Counted from the first letter of the stretch, positions 8,019-18,171 are shown. The stretch is 41,324 nt of DNA from Mycobacterium yunnanensis (GCF_025823185.1 NZ_JACKVK010000010.1:1-41324), one strand, 5' to 3'. Made by a program: numbers and translations. Notes: a model not told the origin generated them from the letters alone.

Positions 8019-8861
8019 GAACCGGCCGACCCGTTCGGCGTTGCGCCGCCCCTGGACTCGCCCGGCGTTGGCCGCCGGGATCCGGCAGGCCGGATCGAGT
8101 GGATTGGGGCCGAACGCGGCGATGGCCTCGTCGTCGGCGAAGAGGGCGAGGGCGTCCCCCGGGAAGGCGTCGATCTCGGCGGCCGCTCCGTCGCCGAACG
8201 GCGTCGGCGCCGTCTCGCTCGCCGGTATCAGGGCGACGATCGCGTCGCAGTCCGTCGCGGCGCTCGTGTTGACCGAGCTCGCGACTCCGCCGTCCATGAA
8301 GTGGCGGTTCCCGACGGTGACCGTCGGCCAGACTCCGGGTACCGCGCAGCTCGCCGCCACGGCGTCGACCAGGGCGACGCCCGAGTCGCGGTCCAGCACG
8401 ACCAGCTCGCCGGTGTGGACGTCGACGGCGGTGACCCGCAGGATCCGTTCCGGCCACTCCCGCGAGGGCAGCCGGTGCCCGATGACGGCGCGGCGCACCG
8501 GTTCGGGGACGGTGTCGGCACTTTCGGCGACGGCGCCGATGCGGATCAGCTTCTCCGTCAGCGTGGCCCCGGGGTCACCCATCGCACCGGCGAAGAGCTC
8601 CATCACCTCGTCGATGCTTGCCTTCGGCGCGAGCTCGTGGGTCTCGGCGGCGACCTGAGCGGCGAAGAGCTCCTCGAGGCCGATGCCGCTGCCCAGCTGC
8701 GCTGCCACCGTCGAGCCTGCGGAGGTGCCGAGCAACACGTCGGCGCCGACCAGGGCACGCGCGACTTCGGGTGCTTCGTCGGCGATGCCGGTCAGCACCC
8801 CGGTCTCCCAGGCGATGCCCGCCAATCCCCCGCCGGCCAGTACGAGTCCACGTGTGGTCAC
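8007..8861 (-). CDS. Patatin-like phospholipase (Rv1062-like)
   Basis: A 284-residue second patatin with the oxyanion loop AGGGLAG at 9-15, nucleophile elbow GTSAG (Ser47) and catalytic Asp in MDGGV. The dyad is intact, but the protein is only distantly similar to its convergent neighbour. The start is GTG 8861, giving a length one residue short of Mtb Rv1062. The much longer open frame upstream runs antisense through the alcohol dehydrogenase and is not used. Confidence 0.88.
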   Translation of the reverse strand: MTTRGLVLAGGGLAGIAWETGVLTGIADEAPEVARALVGADVLLGTSAGSTVAAQLGSGIGLEELFAAQVAAETHELAPKASIDEVMELFAGAMGDPGATLTEKLIRIGAVAESADTVPEPVRRAVIGHRLPSREWPERILRVTAVDVHTGELVVLDRDSGVALVDAVAASCAVPGVWPTVTVGNRHFMDGGVASSVNTSAATDCDAIVALIPASETAPTPFGDGAAAEIDAFPGDALALFADDEAIAAFGPNPLDPACRIPAANAGRVQGRRNAERVGRFLGV

Positions 8862-8978
8862 GGGTGCCGAGTGTGCCAGGTGACCGGGACGACGACGGTG
8901 GTTGCCCCGCGCCCGCTCACTGCGCCATGATGTCGATGCGGTACCGTCGGGTACCACACGCCCGACGAAGGGATCGAC

Positions 8979-10022
8979 ATGGCCGAGACGATGAGGGCGC
9001 AGCGCTTCTACGCCGACACCAAGAAGATTGCGGTGGAAGACGTTCCGATCCCAGAGCTGGGTCGCGGCGAGGTTCTCGTCAAGGTCGCCTTCTGCGGAAT
9101 CTGCCACTCGGATCTCAGCTTGATCAACGGCACGTTCCCCTCGCAGCGCGCCGTGGTCACCCAGGGTCACGAAGCCTCGGGTACCGTCGCCGCCGTCGGC
9201 CCGGACGTCACCGGCTGGGCCGAGGGCGACCGCGTGGTGGTCGCCGCCGGTCGCCCGTGCCTCGCGTGCGCCAACTGCCGTCGCGGCGACGTGTCGAACT
9301 GCCTTCACATTCAGCTGATGGCGTTCGCCTACGACGGCGCCTGGGCCGAGTACACGGTCGCCCAGGCGTTCGGGCTCACCAGGATTCCCGACAACGTGTC
9401 GCTGGAACACGCCGCGATCCTGGCCGACGCGGTGTCCACCCCGTTCGGCGCGGTGGTGCGGACCGGGAACGTCGGAATCGGAGAATCGGTCGGCGTGTGG
9501 GGCGTCGGCGGTCTGGGCACGCACGTGGTGCAGTTGGCCCGGCTGGTCGGCGCGACCCCGATCATCGCGGTGGACGTCAAACCCGCCGTGCTCGACCGCG
9601 CGCTGGCCGTCGGCGCGGACTACGCGTTCGACGCCCGCGACGACGCGCTCCATGACAAGATCCTCCAGGCCACCGGCGGCCGCCAACTCGACGTGGCATT
9701 CGACGCCGTGGGCATCTCGTCCACCTTCGAGCAAGCGCTCGGCAACCTGACCGTGGGCGGGCGGGTCGTCGGAATCGGCATGAGCGCCGACACCCCGTCG
9801 ATCGGCTCGACGGCAATGTTCAACCTGTTCAAGTGGCAGGCGCTGGGACACCTCGGGTATCAGAACGCCGACATCGGCACGCTGGCCGCCCTGGTCTCGA
9901 CGGGGCGCTTGGACCTGTCGCGGTCGATCAGCGACGTCGTGCCGCTGGCGGACGTCGCCAAGGGCATCGAGAAGCTCGAGACCGGTGAGGGGGACCCGAT
10001 CCGGATCCTCGTCCAGCCCTGA
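8979..10022 (+). CDS. Zinc-dependent alcohol dehydrogenase (MDR family)
   Basis: A 347-residue medium-chain dehydrogenase. The catalytic zinc site is Cys39 (FCGICHSD) with His64-Glu65 (QGHEASG). The structural zinc lobe has Cys94, Cys97, Cys100 and Cys108. The Rossmann motif is GVGGLG. It should interconvert alcohols and aldehydes with NAD(P). GAAGGG lies about eight bases before the ATG. Two GGTACC boxes ten bases apart (8940 and 8950) and a TACCGT -10-like element precede it. It sits between the Rv1062-like and Rv1059-like genes, where I do not recall such a gene in Mtb. Confidence 0.92.
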   Translation: MAETMRAQRFYADTKKIAVEDVPIPELGRGEVLVKVAFCGICHSDLSLINGTFPSQRAVVTQGHEASGTVAAVGPDVTGWAEGDRVVVAAGRPCLACANCRRGDVSNCLHIQLMAFAYDGAWAEYTVAQAFGLTRIPDNVSLEHAAILADAVSTPFGAVVRTGNVGIGESVGVWGVGGLGTHVVQLARLVGATPIIAVDVKPAVLDRALAVGADYAFDARDDALHDKILQATGGRQLDVAFDAVGISSTFEQALGNLTVGGRVVGIGMSADTPSIGSTAMFNLFKWQALGHLGYQNADIGTLAALVSTGRLDLSRSISDVVPLADVAKGIEKLETGEGDPIRILVQP

Positions 10023-10028
10023 CCCGTT

Positions 10029-11084
10029 CTAGCGAAGGCGCGGCGCCGCCTTGCCGCTGATCAGCGGCAGGTCCAGATAGGTGGCGATGCCGGGGTCGGC
10101 GGCGCACACCGCGGGAATGGAGTTCACGCAGTGCGCCGCCGTCGCGACGATGCCGTTGTTGCGCTCCAGCCCCTCCTCGACACTGTCGGGTTGAAAGCCC
10201 TTGACGGTGACGGTGAAGTCGGGATTCCCCCTTACTTCCATCTCGTAGCGCTCGCCGGCCGGCCCGAACGTCCATGCCGGGTCGAGGTGTTCTTGACCCA
10301 TGAACCAGTTCACCGTCACCCGGACCACCACCTCGTCGCCAACGAGGGCTTCCCAGTGGAACTTTCGGCCCGCGACCTGCCCGGGCTGGATGGCGCCCAT
10401 CGGTGACTCGATGGGCGCGGTGGCCACCGCGATCTCCTGGGTGGCGCGAATCCGGGAGTCCGCGGCGAAGCCCATCTGGTCGACGCACATGCGGACCGAC
10501 TGGATGAACCCGCCGTCGAGCAGCTTCTGCATGGGACCGGTCAGCGCCTTCTCCGGCGTGTCGCCGAAACCCATCACGTACCGCAGCACGTCGGGTGCAT
10601 CGTAGGTGCGAAGATCCGAGAACTCCTCGGCGCGAACGAATGTCACCCCGGTCGACATGGTGGACAGCAGTAGTGGGAACTTCTCACTGATGCCGCCGGG
10701 CGCGATTCCGGTGCCGTGCAGGGTGACCCCACCGGCCAGGGCCGCCTCGCGCATCGGGCCCGCCTCCTTCTCCCCCGGGTAGAACCACCCCACGGGGGTG
10801 ACGACGTTCTTGCCCGAGCGCAACAGGGCGCTCACCTCGTCGGGGTTCGGCAGGAGCGGCGAATAGATCACGGCGTCGGCGTCGAGGGCGAGGATGGCGT
10901 CGACGTCGGAGGTGGCCGCGACGCCCACCGGATCCATGCCGACGAGTTCGCCGACATCCTTGCCGCTCTTGGCTTCCGAGTGCACCCAACACCCGACCAG
11001 TTCGAGATCGGGGTGCTCCAGGACGCCCTTGATCGCGGCGACGCCGACCCCGCCGGTCGCCCACTGCACCACTCGCAACGTCAT
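10029..11084 (-). CDS. NAD(P)H-dependent oxidoreductase, dihydrodipicolinate-reductase/amine-dehydrogenase fold (Rv1059-like)
   Basis: A 351-residue protein with an N-terminal dinucleotide-binding fold (WATGGVGVAAIKG, about 8-20) and a C-terminal domain of the 2,4-diaminopentanoate dehydrogenase type. Substrate unknown. The ATG at 11084 is preferred because GGGAG sits five bases before it; a GTG at 11090 is also in frame but overlaps that site. A KstR-like palindrome lies 25 bases upstream, suggesting control by cholesterol catabolism. It converges with the alcohol dehydrogenase (six bases between stops). Confidence 0.85.
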   Translation of the reverse strand: MTLRVVQWATGGVGVAAIKGVLEHPDLELVGCWVHSEAKSGKDVGELVGMDPVGVAATSDVDAILALDADAVIYSPLLPNPDEVSALLRSGKNVVTPVGWFYPGEKEAGPMREAALAGGVTLHGTGIAPGGISEKFPLLLSTMSTGVTFVRAEEFSDLRTYDAPDVLRYVMGFGDTPEKALTGPMQKLLDGGFIQSVRMCVDQMGFAADSRIRATQEIAVATAPIESPMGAIQPGQVAGRKFHWEALVGDEVVVRVTVNWFMGQEHLDPAWTFGPAGERYEMEVRGNPDFTVTVKGFQPDSVEEGLERNNGIVATAAHCVNSIPAVCAADPGIATYLDLPLISGKAAPRLR

Positions 11085-11108
11085 CGCCACTCCCGTCGCC
11101 GCCAGAAC

Positions 11109-11122
11109 TGGAACACGTTCTA
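11109..11122. promoter_or_regulatory. KstR-like operator
   Basis: TGGAACACGTTCTA fits the published KstR core TnnAACnnGTTnnA, and symmetry extends partly outwards (AnT before, AnT after). It lies 25 bases upstream of the Rv1059-like start, where a repressor would block the promoter. A match to eight fixed bases is expected about once by chance in a window this size, so the position is the main support. Confidence 0.55.
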
Positions 11123-11126
11123 CTTA

Positions 11127-11136
11127 GGTGTACACC
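11127..11136. repeat. Short perfect palindrome GGTGTACACC
   Basis: A ten-base perfect palindrome five bases from the KstR-like box, in the divergent region between the oxidoreductase and the Ser/Thr kinase. It could be a second operator half for either gene; no known protein is assigned. Confidence 0.3.
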
Positions 11137-11180
11137 ACCGAGCCCCGGCGGATTGCCCGTTTGCCCGCGACCGCTAGACA

Positions 11181-11186
11181 TACGAT
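11181..11186 (+). promoter_or_regulatory. Candidate -10 element for the Ser/Thr kinase
   Basis: TACGAT fits TANNNT. Two TTGCCC copies (11153 and 11161) upstream are possible -35 elements, although neither spacing is ideal (22 and 14 bases). This would give a leader of about 70 bases. Confidence 0.4.
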
Positions 11187-11265
11187 TCCGCGTCGGTGCC
11201 CTCACCAGGCATTAAGGTGACTCCTGGCACGCGGGGTGCCGCGCCGTGGCACGAGGGGACAGCAG

Positions 11266-13014
11266 ATGACCGACCCGAAGTCACGCGAGGGCACGATGTT
11301 TGGCCACTACCGCCTGCTGCGCCTCATCGGCAAGGGCGGGATGGGCGAGGTCTACGAGGCCGAGGACACCCAGAAGGACCGCATCGTCGCCCTCAAACTG
11401 CTGCCCGAGAGCGTCTCCCACGACCCGGTGTTCCGCGCACGCCTGCAGCGGGAGGCGCATTCCGCTGGTCGGCTGCAGGAGCCGCACGTGGTGCCGATCC
11501 ACGACTACGGCGAGATCGACGGCGTGCTCTTCGTCGACATGCGCATGATCAACGGCTCCGATCTACGCAAGCTGCTCAGGGACTTCGGCCCGATGCCGCC
11601 TGCCCGTGCGGTGGCGATCGTGCGACAGGTCGCCTCGGCCATCGACGCCGCCCACGAGAACGGCCTCGTGCACCGTGACGTCAAGCCCGAGAACATCTTG
11701 ATCACCAGGGACGACTTCGCGTACCTGGTCGACTTTGGCATCGCCAACGCCAAGAGCGACGAGAAGCTCACCGAACTGGGCACCGCGGTCGGCACCTACG
11801 CCTACATGGCGCCGGAGCGGTTCTCCGGCGAGGAGGTGACTTCCCGGGCCGACGTGTATGCCCTGGCCTGCGTGCTCTACGAATGCCTCGCCGGCTCGCC
11901 GCCGTATGCCGGAGACAGCGTCAGCGTCGTCATCACCGCCCATCTGATGCAGCCGATCCCGCGGCCCAGCCTGCAGCGGCCGGGCATCCCCCCGGCCTTC
12001 GACCAGGTGATCGCTCGCGGCATGGCGAAGAAGGCCGCCGAGAGATTCGCCACCGCAGGCGATCTCGCGGCCGCGGCCACCGACGCGCTGACACCTCCCG
12101 AACAGGACCAGGCCGCGACGATCGTTCGACGCGGTGAGGCGGCCGCCGCCGCGCCAAGCGGCCCGACGCCGGGCCAGGGTCCGACGATGGCCGCCCCCAT
12201 CCCACCGCCACCGCCGGCCTACCTGCCGGGCTACGGCACGGTGCCGCCGTCCTACCCGACCATGCCGCCGCCGGGTCCGATGGGGGCTCCGCAGGGTCCG
12301 ATGGGTGCTCCGCCGGGCTACCCGCCACCGCCTCCGTACGGCTACCCCGGCGGTCCACCGCCACCGGGATCGGGCCCACAGACGTTGGGCGGCAAGAAGA
12401 CTCCGTGGGTGCCGATCATCGTGGTCCTCGCCGTGCTGATCCTCGCCCTCGGCGCCATCGGCACGTTCGTGCTGACCCGCTCCGACGATGCGGCCGGGCC
12501 GACCCCCACCACCTCCACGAGGGCGTCGACCGCACGCGAGCGTCCGTCGACCAGCCGAACCACTGCGCCTAGGACGACCGACACCGGCCCCAGCGGCTTC
12601 GACGCCCAACTGATGGCGCTGATCCCGTCCAGTTACCCGACGAGCGCGTGCGAGAAGGCCATCCCGCCGGCGCCGGGCGCGTTGGCCACCGTCGACTGTC
12701 GCGAGTCCGCGCAACCCGGCGGTCCCGCGGCCGCCCGGTATTCGCTGTTCCCCAACGCCAATTCACTGAGTCAACAGTTCCAGTCGGCCATCGCCGAGAA
12801 CGAGGAACTGCTGCGCTGTCCTGGCGCCGACGCCGACTCCCCCATCACGTGGCACTACCAGGCCACGCCCGACGCGGTGGCGGGATCGGTCGCGTGCGGC
12901 ACCTACCAGGGCAACGCCGACATCGTGTGGACCCAAGACGACGACCTGCTGCTGGCCGACGTGCAAAGCGCCGACATGGACGCCCTGCACGATTGGTGGC
13001 TCAACTACAGCTGA
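11266..13014 (+). CDS. Transmembrane Ser/Thr protein kinase with cysteine-containing ectodomain
   Basis: A 582-residue receptor kinase. The kinase domain spans about 14-275: glycine loop GKGGMG (22-27), Lys44, catalytic HRDVKPEN (Asp137), DFG at 156-158, and an activation loop with several Thr residues and MAPE. A Pro/Gly/Met-rich linker (about 295-375) has PMGAP repeats. One membrane helix (382-403) and a Thr/Ser/Arg-rich stalk follow. The external domain (about 445-582) has four cysteines (462, 478, 518, 544), probably two disulfides. This ectodomain is not a PASTA or DsbG type. ATG 11266 with GAGGGG eight bases before is preferred over GTG 11236. The ligand and substrates are unknown. Confidence 0.92.
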   Translation: MTDPKSREGTMFGHYRLLRLIGKGGMGEVYEAEDTQKDRIVALKLLPESVSHDPVFRARLQREAHSAGRLQEPHVVPIHDYGEIDGVLFVDMRMINGSDLRKLLRDFGPMPPARAVAIVRQVASAIDAAHENGLVHRDVKPENILITRDDFAYLVDFGIANAKSDEKLTELGTAVGTYAYMAPERFSGEEVTSRADVYALACVLYECLAGSPPYAGDSVSVVITAHLMQPIPRPSLQRPGIPPAFDQVIARGMAKKAAERFATAGDLAAAATDALTPPEQDQAATIVRRGEAAAAAPSGPTPGQGPTMAAPIPPPPPAYLPGYGTVPPSYPTMPPPGPMGAPQGPMGAPPGYPPPPPYGYPGGPPPPGSGPQTLGGKKTPWVPIIVVLAVLILALGAIGTFVLTRSDDAAGPTPTTSTRASTARERPSTSRTTAPRTTDTGPSGFDAQLMALIPSSYPTSACEKAIPPAPGALATVDCRESAQPGGPAAARYSLFPNANSLSQQFQSAIAENEELLRCPGADADSPITWHYQATPDAVAGSVACGTYQGNADIVWTQDDDLLLADVQSADMDALHDWWLNYS

Positions 13015-13021
13015 GCTCCGC

Positions 13022-13027
13022 TATGTT
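13022..13027 (+). promoter_or_regulatory. -10 element before the lipid-transfer thiolase
   Basis: TATGTT fits TANNNT in the 45-base gap after the kinase gene, and a GAAGGAG ribosome binding site follows before the ATG. It suggests the thiolase has its own promoter rather than depending on kinase read-through. Confidence 0.4.
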
Positions 13028-13059
13028 TCGACCAACGCAGCGTCGCGAAGGAGCAGACC

Positions 13060-14255
13060 ATGGCCAGAAGTGCCGAGAAGGTGTTCGTCGTCGGAGTCGG
13101 GATGACGAAGTTCGAGAAGCCGGGCTCCCGTGAGGGGTGGGACTACCCGCAGATGGCCAAGGAGTCGGGCACCAAGGCGCTCGACGACGCCGGCATCGCC
13201 TACGACGCCGTCGAGCAGGGCTACGTCGGGTACTGCTCGGGCGACTCCACGTCGGGCCAGCGCGCGCTCTACGAACTGGGCATGACGGGCATCCCGATCG
13301 TCAACGTCAACAACAACTGCTCCACGGGGTCGACCGCGTTGTACCTTGCCGCGCAATCCATCCGGGGCGGGCTGGCCGACTGCGTCCTCGCGCTGGGCTT
13401 CGAGAAGATGCAACCCGGCTCCCTCGGCGGCGGCGCCCAGGACCGCGAGTCGCCGCTGGGCAACCACGTCAAGGCACTCGCGGCGATCGACGAGTTCGCC
13501 TTTCCGGTGGCGCCGTGGATGTTCGGGGCCGCGGGTCGCGAGCACATGAAGAAGTACGGAAGCACCGCCGAACACTTCGCCAAGATCGGCTACAAGAACC
13601 ACAAGCACTCGGTGAACAACCCGTACGCGCAGTTCCAGCAGGAGTACACCCTCGACGACGTCCTCGCCGCGAAGATGATCTCCGACCCGCTGACCAAGCT
13701 GCAGTGCTCGCCGACGTCGGACGGCTCGGGGGCCGCGGTGGTGGTGAGCGAACGGTTCGTCGACGAGCACGGGTTGGCCGGCCAAGCCGTCGAGATCGTC
13801 GGACAGTCGATGACGACGGACTTCGCGAGCACCTTCGACGGCAGCGCGGCCAACGTCATCGGCTACGACATGAACGTCCAAGCCGCCCGCCAGGTCTACG
13901 ACCAGTCGGGGCTCGGTCCCGAGGACTTTCAGGTGATCGAGCTGCACGACTGCTTCAGCGCCAACGAGCTACTGCTCTACGAGGCGCTGGGGCTCTGCGG
14001 TGAGGGCGAGGCACCCCGACTGGTCGACGACGGTGAGACCACCTACGGCGGCCGCTGGGTCGTCAACCCCTCGGGCGGGTTGATCTCCAAGGGTCATCCG
14101 CTGGGCGCCACCGGGTTGGCGCAGTGTGCCGAGTTGACGTGGCAGTTGCGCGGCACCGCCGACGCGCGTCAGGTCGACGGCGTCACCGCCGCGCTGCAGC
14201 ACAACATCGGCCTTGGTGGCGCGGCCGTCGTCACGGCCTACCAGCGCGCCGAGCG

Positions 14256-14259
<4 letters not shown>
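13060..14259 (+). CDS. ltp1: SCP-x type thiolase / lipid-transfer protein (Ltp1-like)
   Basis: A 399-residue thiolase-superfamily protein. The nucleophile is Cys87 in NNNCSTGS. His346 in SKGHPLGATG and the ELHDCFSANE segment complete the sterol-carrier-thiolase pattern. Its sequence closely resembles Mtb Ltp1 (Rv2790c) as I recall it. Relatives act as ketoacyl-CoA thiolases or aldolases on branched or sterol side-chain acyl-CoAs. A strong GAAGGAG precedes the ATG. It converges with fadD14 with a four-base overlap of the stops. Whether it is the only Ltp1 copy in the genome cannot be seen. Confidence 0.88.
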
Positions 14260-15890
<1,631 letters not shown>

Positions 15891-15986
15891 GTCGATCTCC
15901 GAAGTGGTTGGCCCGGCGCGTGCAACGAACGGGTGGCGCGCGGCGATATGGAGGTGAAGGATTTCCTCCAAAGATAGGGGGCGCCG

Positions 15987-16316
15987 ATGCGTCCATCATC
16001 GATTCTTTCCACATTGGTTACGTCTGCCGCACTGGTCGGCACGTCGCTCACCACCTCGGCCGCCGCGAGTGCCGACCAGACCGCCCGGGAGAAGATCGAC
16101 CAGCTGCAGTCGGAGGGCTTCACGGTCAACGTCGACCGGGTCGGCAGCGGTCCCGTCGACGGCTGCGTCGTCACCGGCGTCCGCAACCCACAGACCCAGA
16201 CCCGCAACGTCCGGGACTACTACGGCCCGCGCGACGCCAACGGCGACCGCAAGTACCGCATAATCGAGGTCGTCGTCAGCCGGTCGATCTCGGTATCACT
16301 GGACTGCACCAACTGA
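15987..16316 (+). CDS. Small secreted protein, family with conserved VRNPQ and VSLDC motifs (copy 1)
   Basis: A 109-residue protein with a signal peptide (about 1-29, ending in SAAASA before DQ). The mature part has a heptad-like start (REKIDQLQSEGF), then V.VDRVGSGP, a cysteine in DGCVVTGVRNPQ, and ends in SVSLDCTN. The two cysteines could form one disulfide. Two other genes in this window share the same plan. ATAGGGG lies six bases before the ATG. No function is recognised. Confidence 0.82.
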   Translation: MRPSSILSTLVTSAALVGTSLTTSAAASADQTAREKIDQLQSEGFTVNVDRVGSGPVDGCVVTGVRNPQTQTRNVRDYYGPRDANGDRKYRIIEVVVSRSISVSLDCTN

Positions 16317-16320
16317 GCCG

Positions 16321-16326
16321 TATGAT
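16321..16326 (+). promoter_or_regulatory. -10 element for secreted-protein copy 2
   Basis: TATGAT, one base from the ideal TATAAT, lies 28 bases before the ATG of copy 2 and directly after the stop codon of copy 1. Copy 2 therefore probably has its own promoter. Confidence 0.5.
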
Positions 16327-16354
16327 TGCCAGCAACCTGACAGGAAGGCGTGTC

Positions 16355-16663
16355 ATGCGCATGAATTGGACGATCGCCGCGGCAGCCGTCGGAGTATGCG
16401 GTGCCGCGTTGGCGCCGGCGGTTCTCGCCAGTGCCGAGACGGCGCAGGAGACCATCAGCCGCCTGCAGTCGCAGGGCTACACCGTGACCATCGACAAGCT
16501 GGGCACGGCGCCGATCTCGCAGTGCCAGGTCACCAGCGTGCGCAACCCGCAGAGCACGTCACAGCTGGTGCCCTACGTCGGACCCGGCAACGGCGGTGAG
16601 CGCATCCTCGTTCAGCAGCAGACCAGCCAGACGATCTCCGTGTCGTTGGACTGCACCCGCTAA
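16355..16663 (+). CDS. Small secreted protein, VRNPQ/VSLDC family (copy 2)
   Basis: A 102-residue paralogue of the gene just upstream. It has a signal peptide (about 1-28, LASA cut) followed by ISRLQSQGY, VTIDKLGTAP, a cysteine in SQCQVTSVRNPQ and the terminal SVSLDCTR. ATG 16355 is preferred over an in-frame ATG at 16322 because AGGAAGG lies seven bases before it and 16322 overlaps the -10 element. Function unknown. It is followed by a strong shared terminator. Confidence 0.83.
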   Translation: MRMNWTIAAAAVGVCGAALAPAVLASAETAQETISRLQSQGYTVTIDKLGTAPISQCQVTSVRNPQSTSQLVPYVGPGNGGERILVQQQTSQTISVSLDCTR

Positions 16664-16680
16664 CGGCACCCCAACGCACG

Positions 16681-16716
16681 GAAGAGCCCGGCCGGAGAAA
16701 TCCGACCGGGCTCTTC
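16681..16716. terminator. Bidirectional terminator between secreted-protein copy 2 and dctA
   Basis: Fifteen-base arms (16681-16695 and 16702-16716) pair with one mismatch around the loop AGAAAT. The stem ends in GAAGAG/CTCTTC, giving a short pyrimidine tail in both directions. It lies between two convergent stop codons. Confidence 0.85.
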
Positions 16717-16728
16717 TCGCGGTGCGCC

Positions 16729-18096
16729 CTATGCCGGTGCAGGGAGCTTCGCCTGCGCCGGCTCTTCGGCGCGCGAATCGTGGTCGTCGACCATCGTGAG
16801 CTCGTTGAAGGGGTCCTTGCCGCTGAGCACCCGGTTGACCTGAGCGCTGTCTACGGTCTTGGTCCACGAGCCGACGAGCATCGTCGCGACGGCGTTGCCG
16901 GAGAAGTTGGTCACCGCGCGGGCCTCGGACATGAACCGGTCGATGCCGACGATCAAGCCGACGCCGTCAAGCAGGTCGGGGCGGTGGCTCTGCAGTCCGC
17001 CGGCCAGGGTGGCCAGACCGGCGCCGCTGACGCCCGCTGCGCCCTTGGAGGCGACGATCATGAACACCAGCAGCGAGATCTGCTCGCCGAGCGCCAACGG
17101 CTTGCCCATCGCGTCGGCGACGAACAGCGAGGCCATGGTCAGGTAGATGGCCGTGCCGTCCAGGTTGAACGAGTAGCCCGTGGGGACCACGACGCCGACG
17201 GTGGTCTTCTCGACACCGAGGTGCTCCATCTTGGCGATCAGACGCGGCAGGGCGGACTCCGAGGACGACGTCGCGAAGATCAGCAGGTACTCGCGGGCCA
17301 GGTAGCGCACCAGCTTGAAGATCGACACACCGGCGACGGCCCGCAGCAGCACGCCGAGCACGCCGAAGACGAACAGCACGCAGGTGACGTAGAACCCGAG
17401 CATCAACGTCAGCAGCTGGGTGACGGCACTCCAGCCGGTCTGACCGACGACGTTGGCGATCGCGCCGAAGGCGCCGATCGGGGCCAGCCACAGAATCATC
17501 GCCAGCACCTTGAACACCAGCTTCTGGACGGCTTCGATGCCGCGCAGAATGCCTTCACCGGCGGAACCCATCGACTGCAGCGCGAAGCCGACCAGCAGCG
17601 CGACGAACAGTGCCTGCAGGACGTTGCCTTCGGTCAGCGAGGAGAACAGCGACGTCGGGATGATGTGCTGGATGAACTCCATCAGTCCGCCCGCCTTCTC
17701 GGCGGTCTCTGCCAGCGCAGTGCCCTTGCTTGAGGTGCTCTCGATGTTGAGGCCCGTTCCTGGGCTCAACAGGTTGCCGACGACAAGACCGATGGCCAGG
17801 GCGACGGTGGACATGGCGAGGAAGTACACGAACGCCAACCCGCCGACCTTGCCGACGGTGGCGGCGGCGCGCACCTTGCCGATGCCCAGCACGATGGTGC
17901 AGAAGATGACCGGGACGATCATCATCTTGATCAGGCTGACGAACATCGTGCCGAGGACGCCGACGCTCTTGCCGACGTCGGGGGCGAGGATGCCGACGGC
18001 GACACCGGCGACGACGGCGACGATGACCGCGATGTACAGCCAGTGCGTCCGATCGCGTTTCTTGGGTGGAGACGTGGTCTCCGGTTCGGTGGTCAT
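16729..18096 (-). CDS. dctA: C4-dicarboxylate:cation symporter DctA
   Basis: A 455-residue DAACS-family transporter for succinate, fumarate and malate. About eight membrane helices and two re-entrant loops are present. The serine-rich loop TSSSESALPRL, the helix-7 motif NLDGTAIY and the second loop KGAAGVSGAG are clear, and together they form the substrate and cation site. The ATG at 18096 has AAGGAG nine bases upstream; the longer open frame crosses the histidine kinase and is discarded. It is divergent from a CitA/DcuS-type two-component system, which very probably controls it, and a CRP-like palindrome lies in the shared region. Confidence 0.93.
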   Translation of the reverse strand: MTTEPETTSPPKKRDRTHWLYIAVIVAVVAGVAVGILAPDVGKSVGVLGTMFVSLIKMMIVPVIFCTIVLGIGKVRAAATVGKVGGLAFVYFLAMSTVALAIGLVVGNLLSPGTGLNIESTSSKGTALAETAEKAGGLMEFIQHIIPTSLFSSLTEGNVLQALFVALLVGFALQSMGSAGEGILRGIEAVQKLVFKVLAMILWLAPIGAFGAIANVVGQTGWSAVTQLLTLMLGFYVTCVLFVFGVLGVLLRAVAGVSIFKLVRYLAREYLLIFATSSSESALPRLIAKMEHLGVEKTTVGVVVPTGYSFNLDGTAIYLTMASLFVADAMGKPLALGEQISLLVFMIVASKGAAGVSGAGLATLAGGLQSHRPDLLDGVGLIVGIDRFMSEARAVTNFSGNAVATMLVGSWTKTVDSAQVNRVLSGKDPFNELTMVDDHDSRAEEPAQAKLPAPA

Positions 18097-18155
18097 GGTG
18101 GGCGCTCCTTGGTGCGGTCGGCCGGGAAGGGGTCTGCAAGGATGATGTTCCTCCA

Positions 18156-18171
18156 CGTGACCCAGGTCACG
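18156..18171. promoter_or_regulatory. Perfect 16-bp palindrome, CRP-like site
   Basis: CGTGACC and GGTCACG form perfect 7-base arms around CA. Read as a CRP site it is GTGA, six bases, TCAC, the conserved core of the mycobacterial CRP (Rv3676) consensus, with C/G instead of T/A at the outer positions. It lies 60 bases before dctA and 44 before the kinase start. Confidence 0.6.

Noticed and set aside
6959..8272. Plus-strand open frame of 437 codons over the first patatin
   Set aside because: Shadow frame: it runs past the patatin stop into the antisense of the second one and is almost entirely Arg/Gly/Pro/Ala.
12180..12380. Repetitive stretch in the kinase gene, considered as a tandem repeat element
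   Set aside because: It encodes the Pro/Gly/Met-rich juxtamembrane linker common in mycobacterial receptor kinases, so it is a protein feature.
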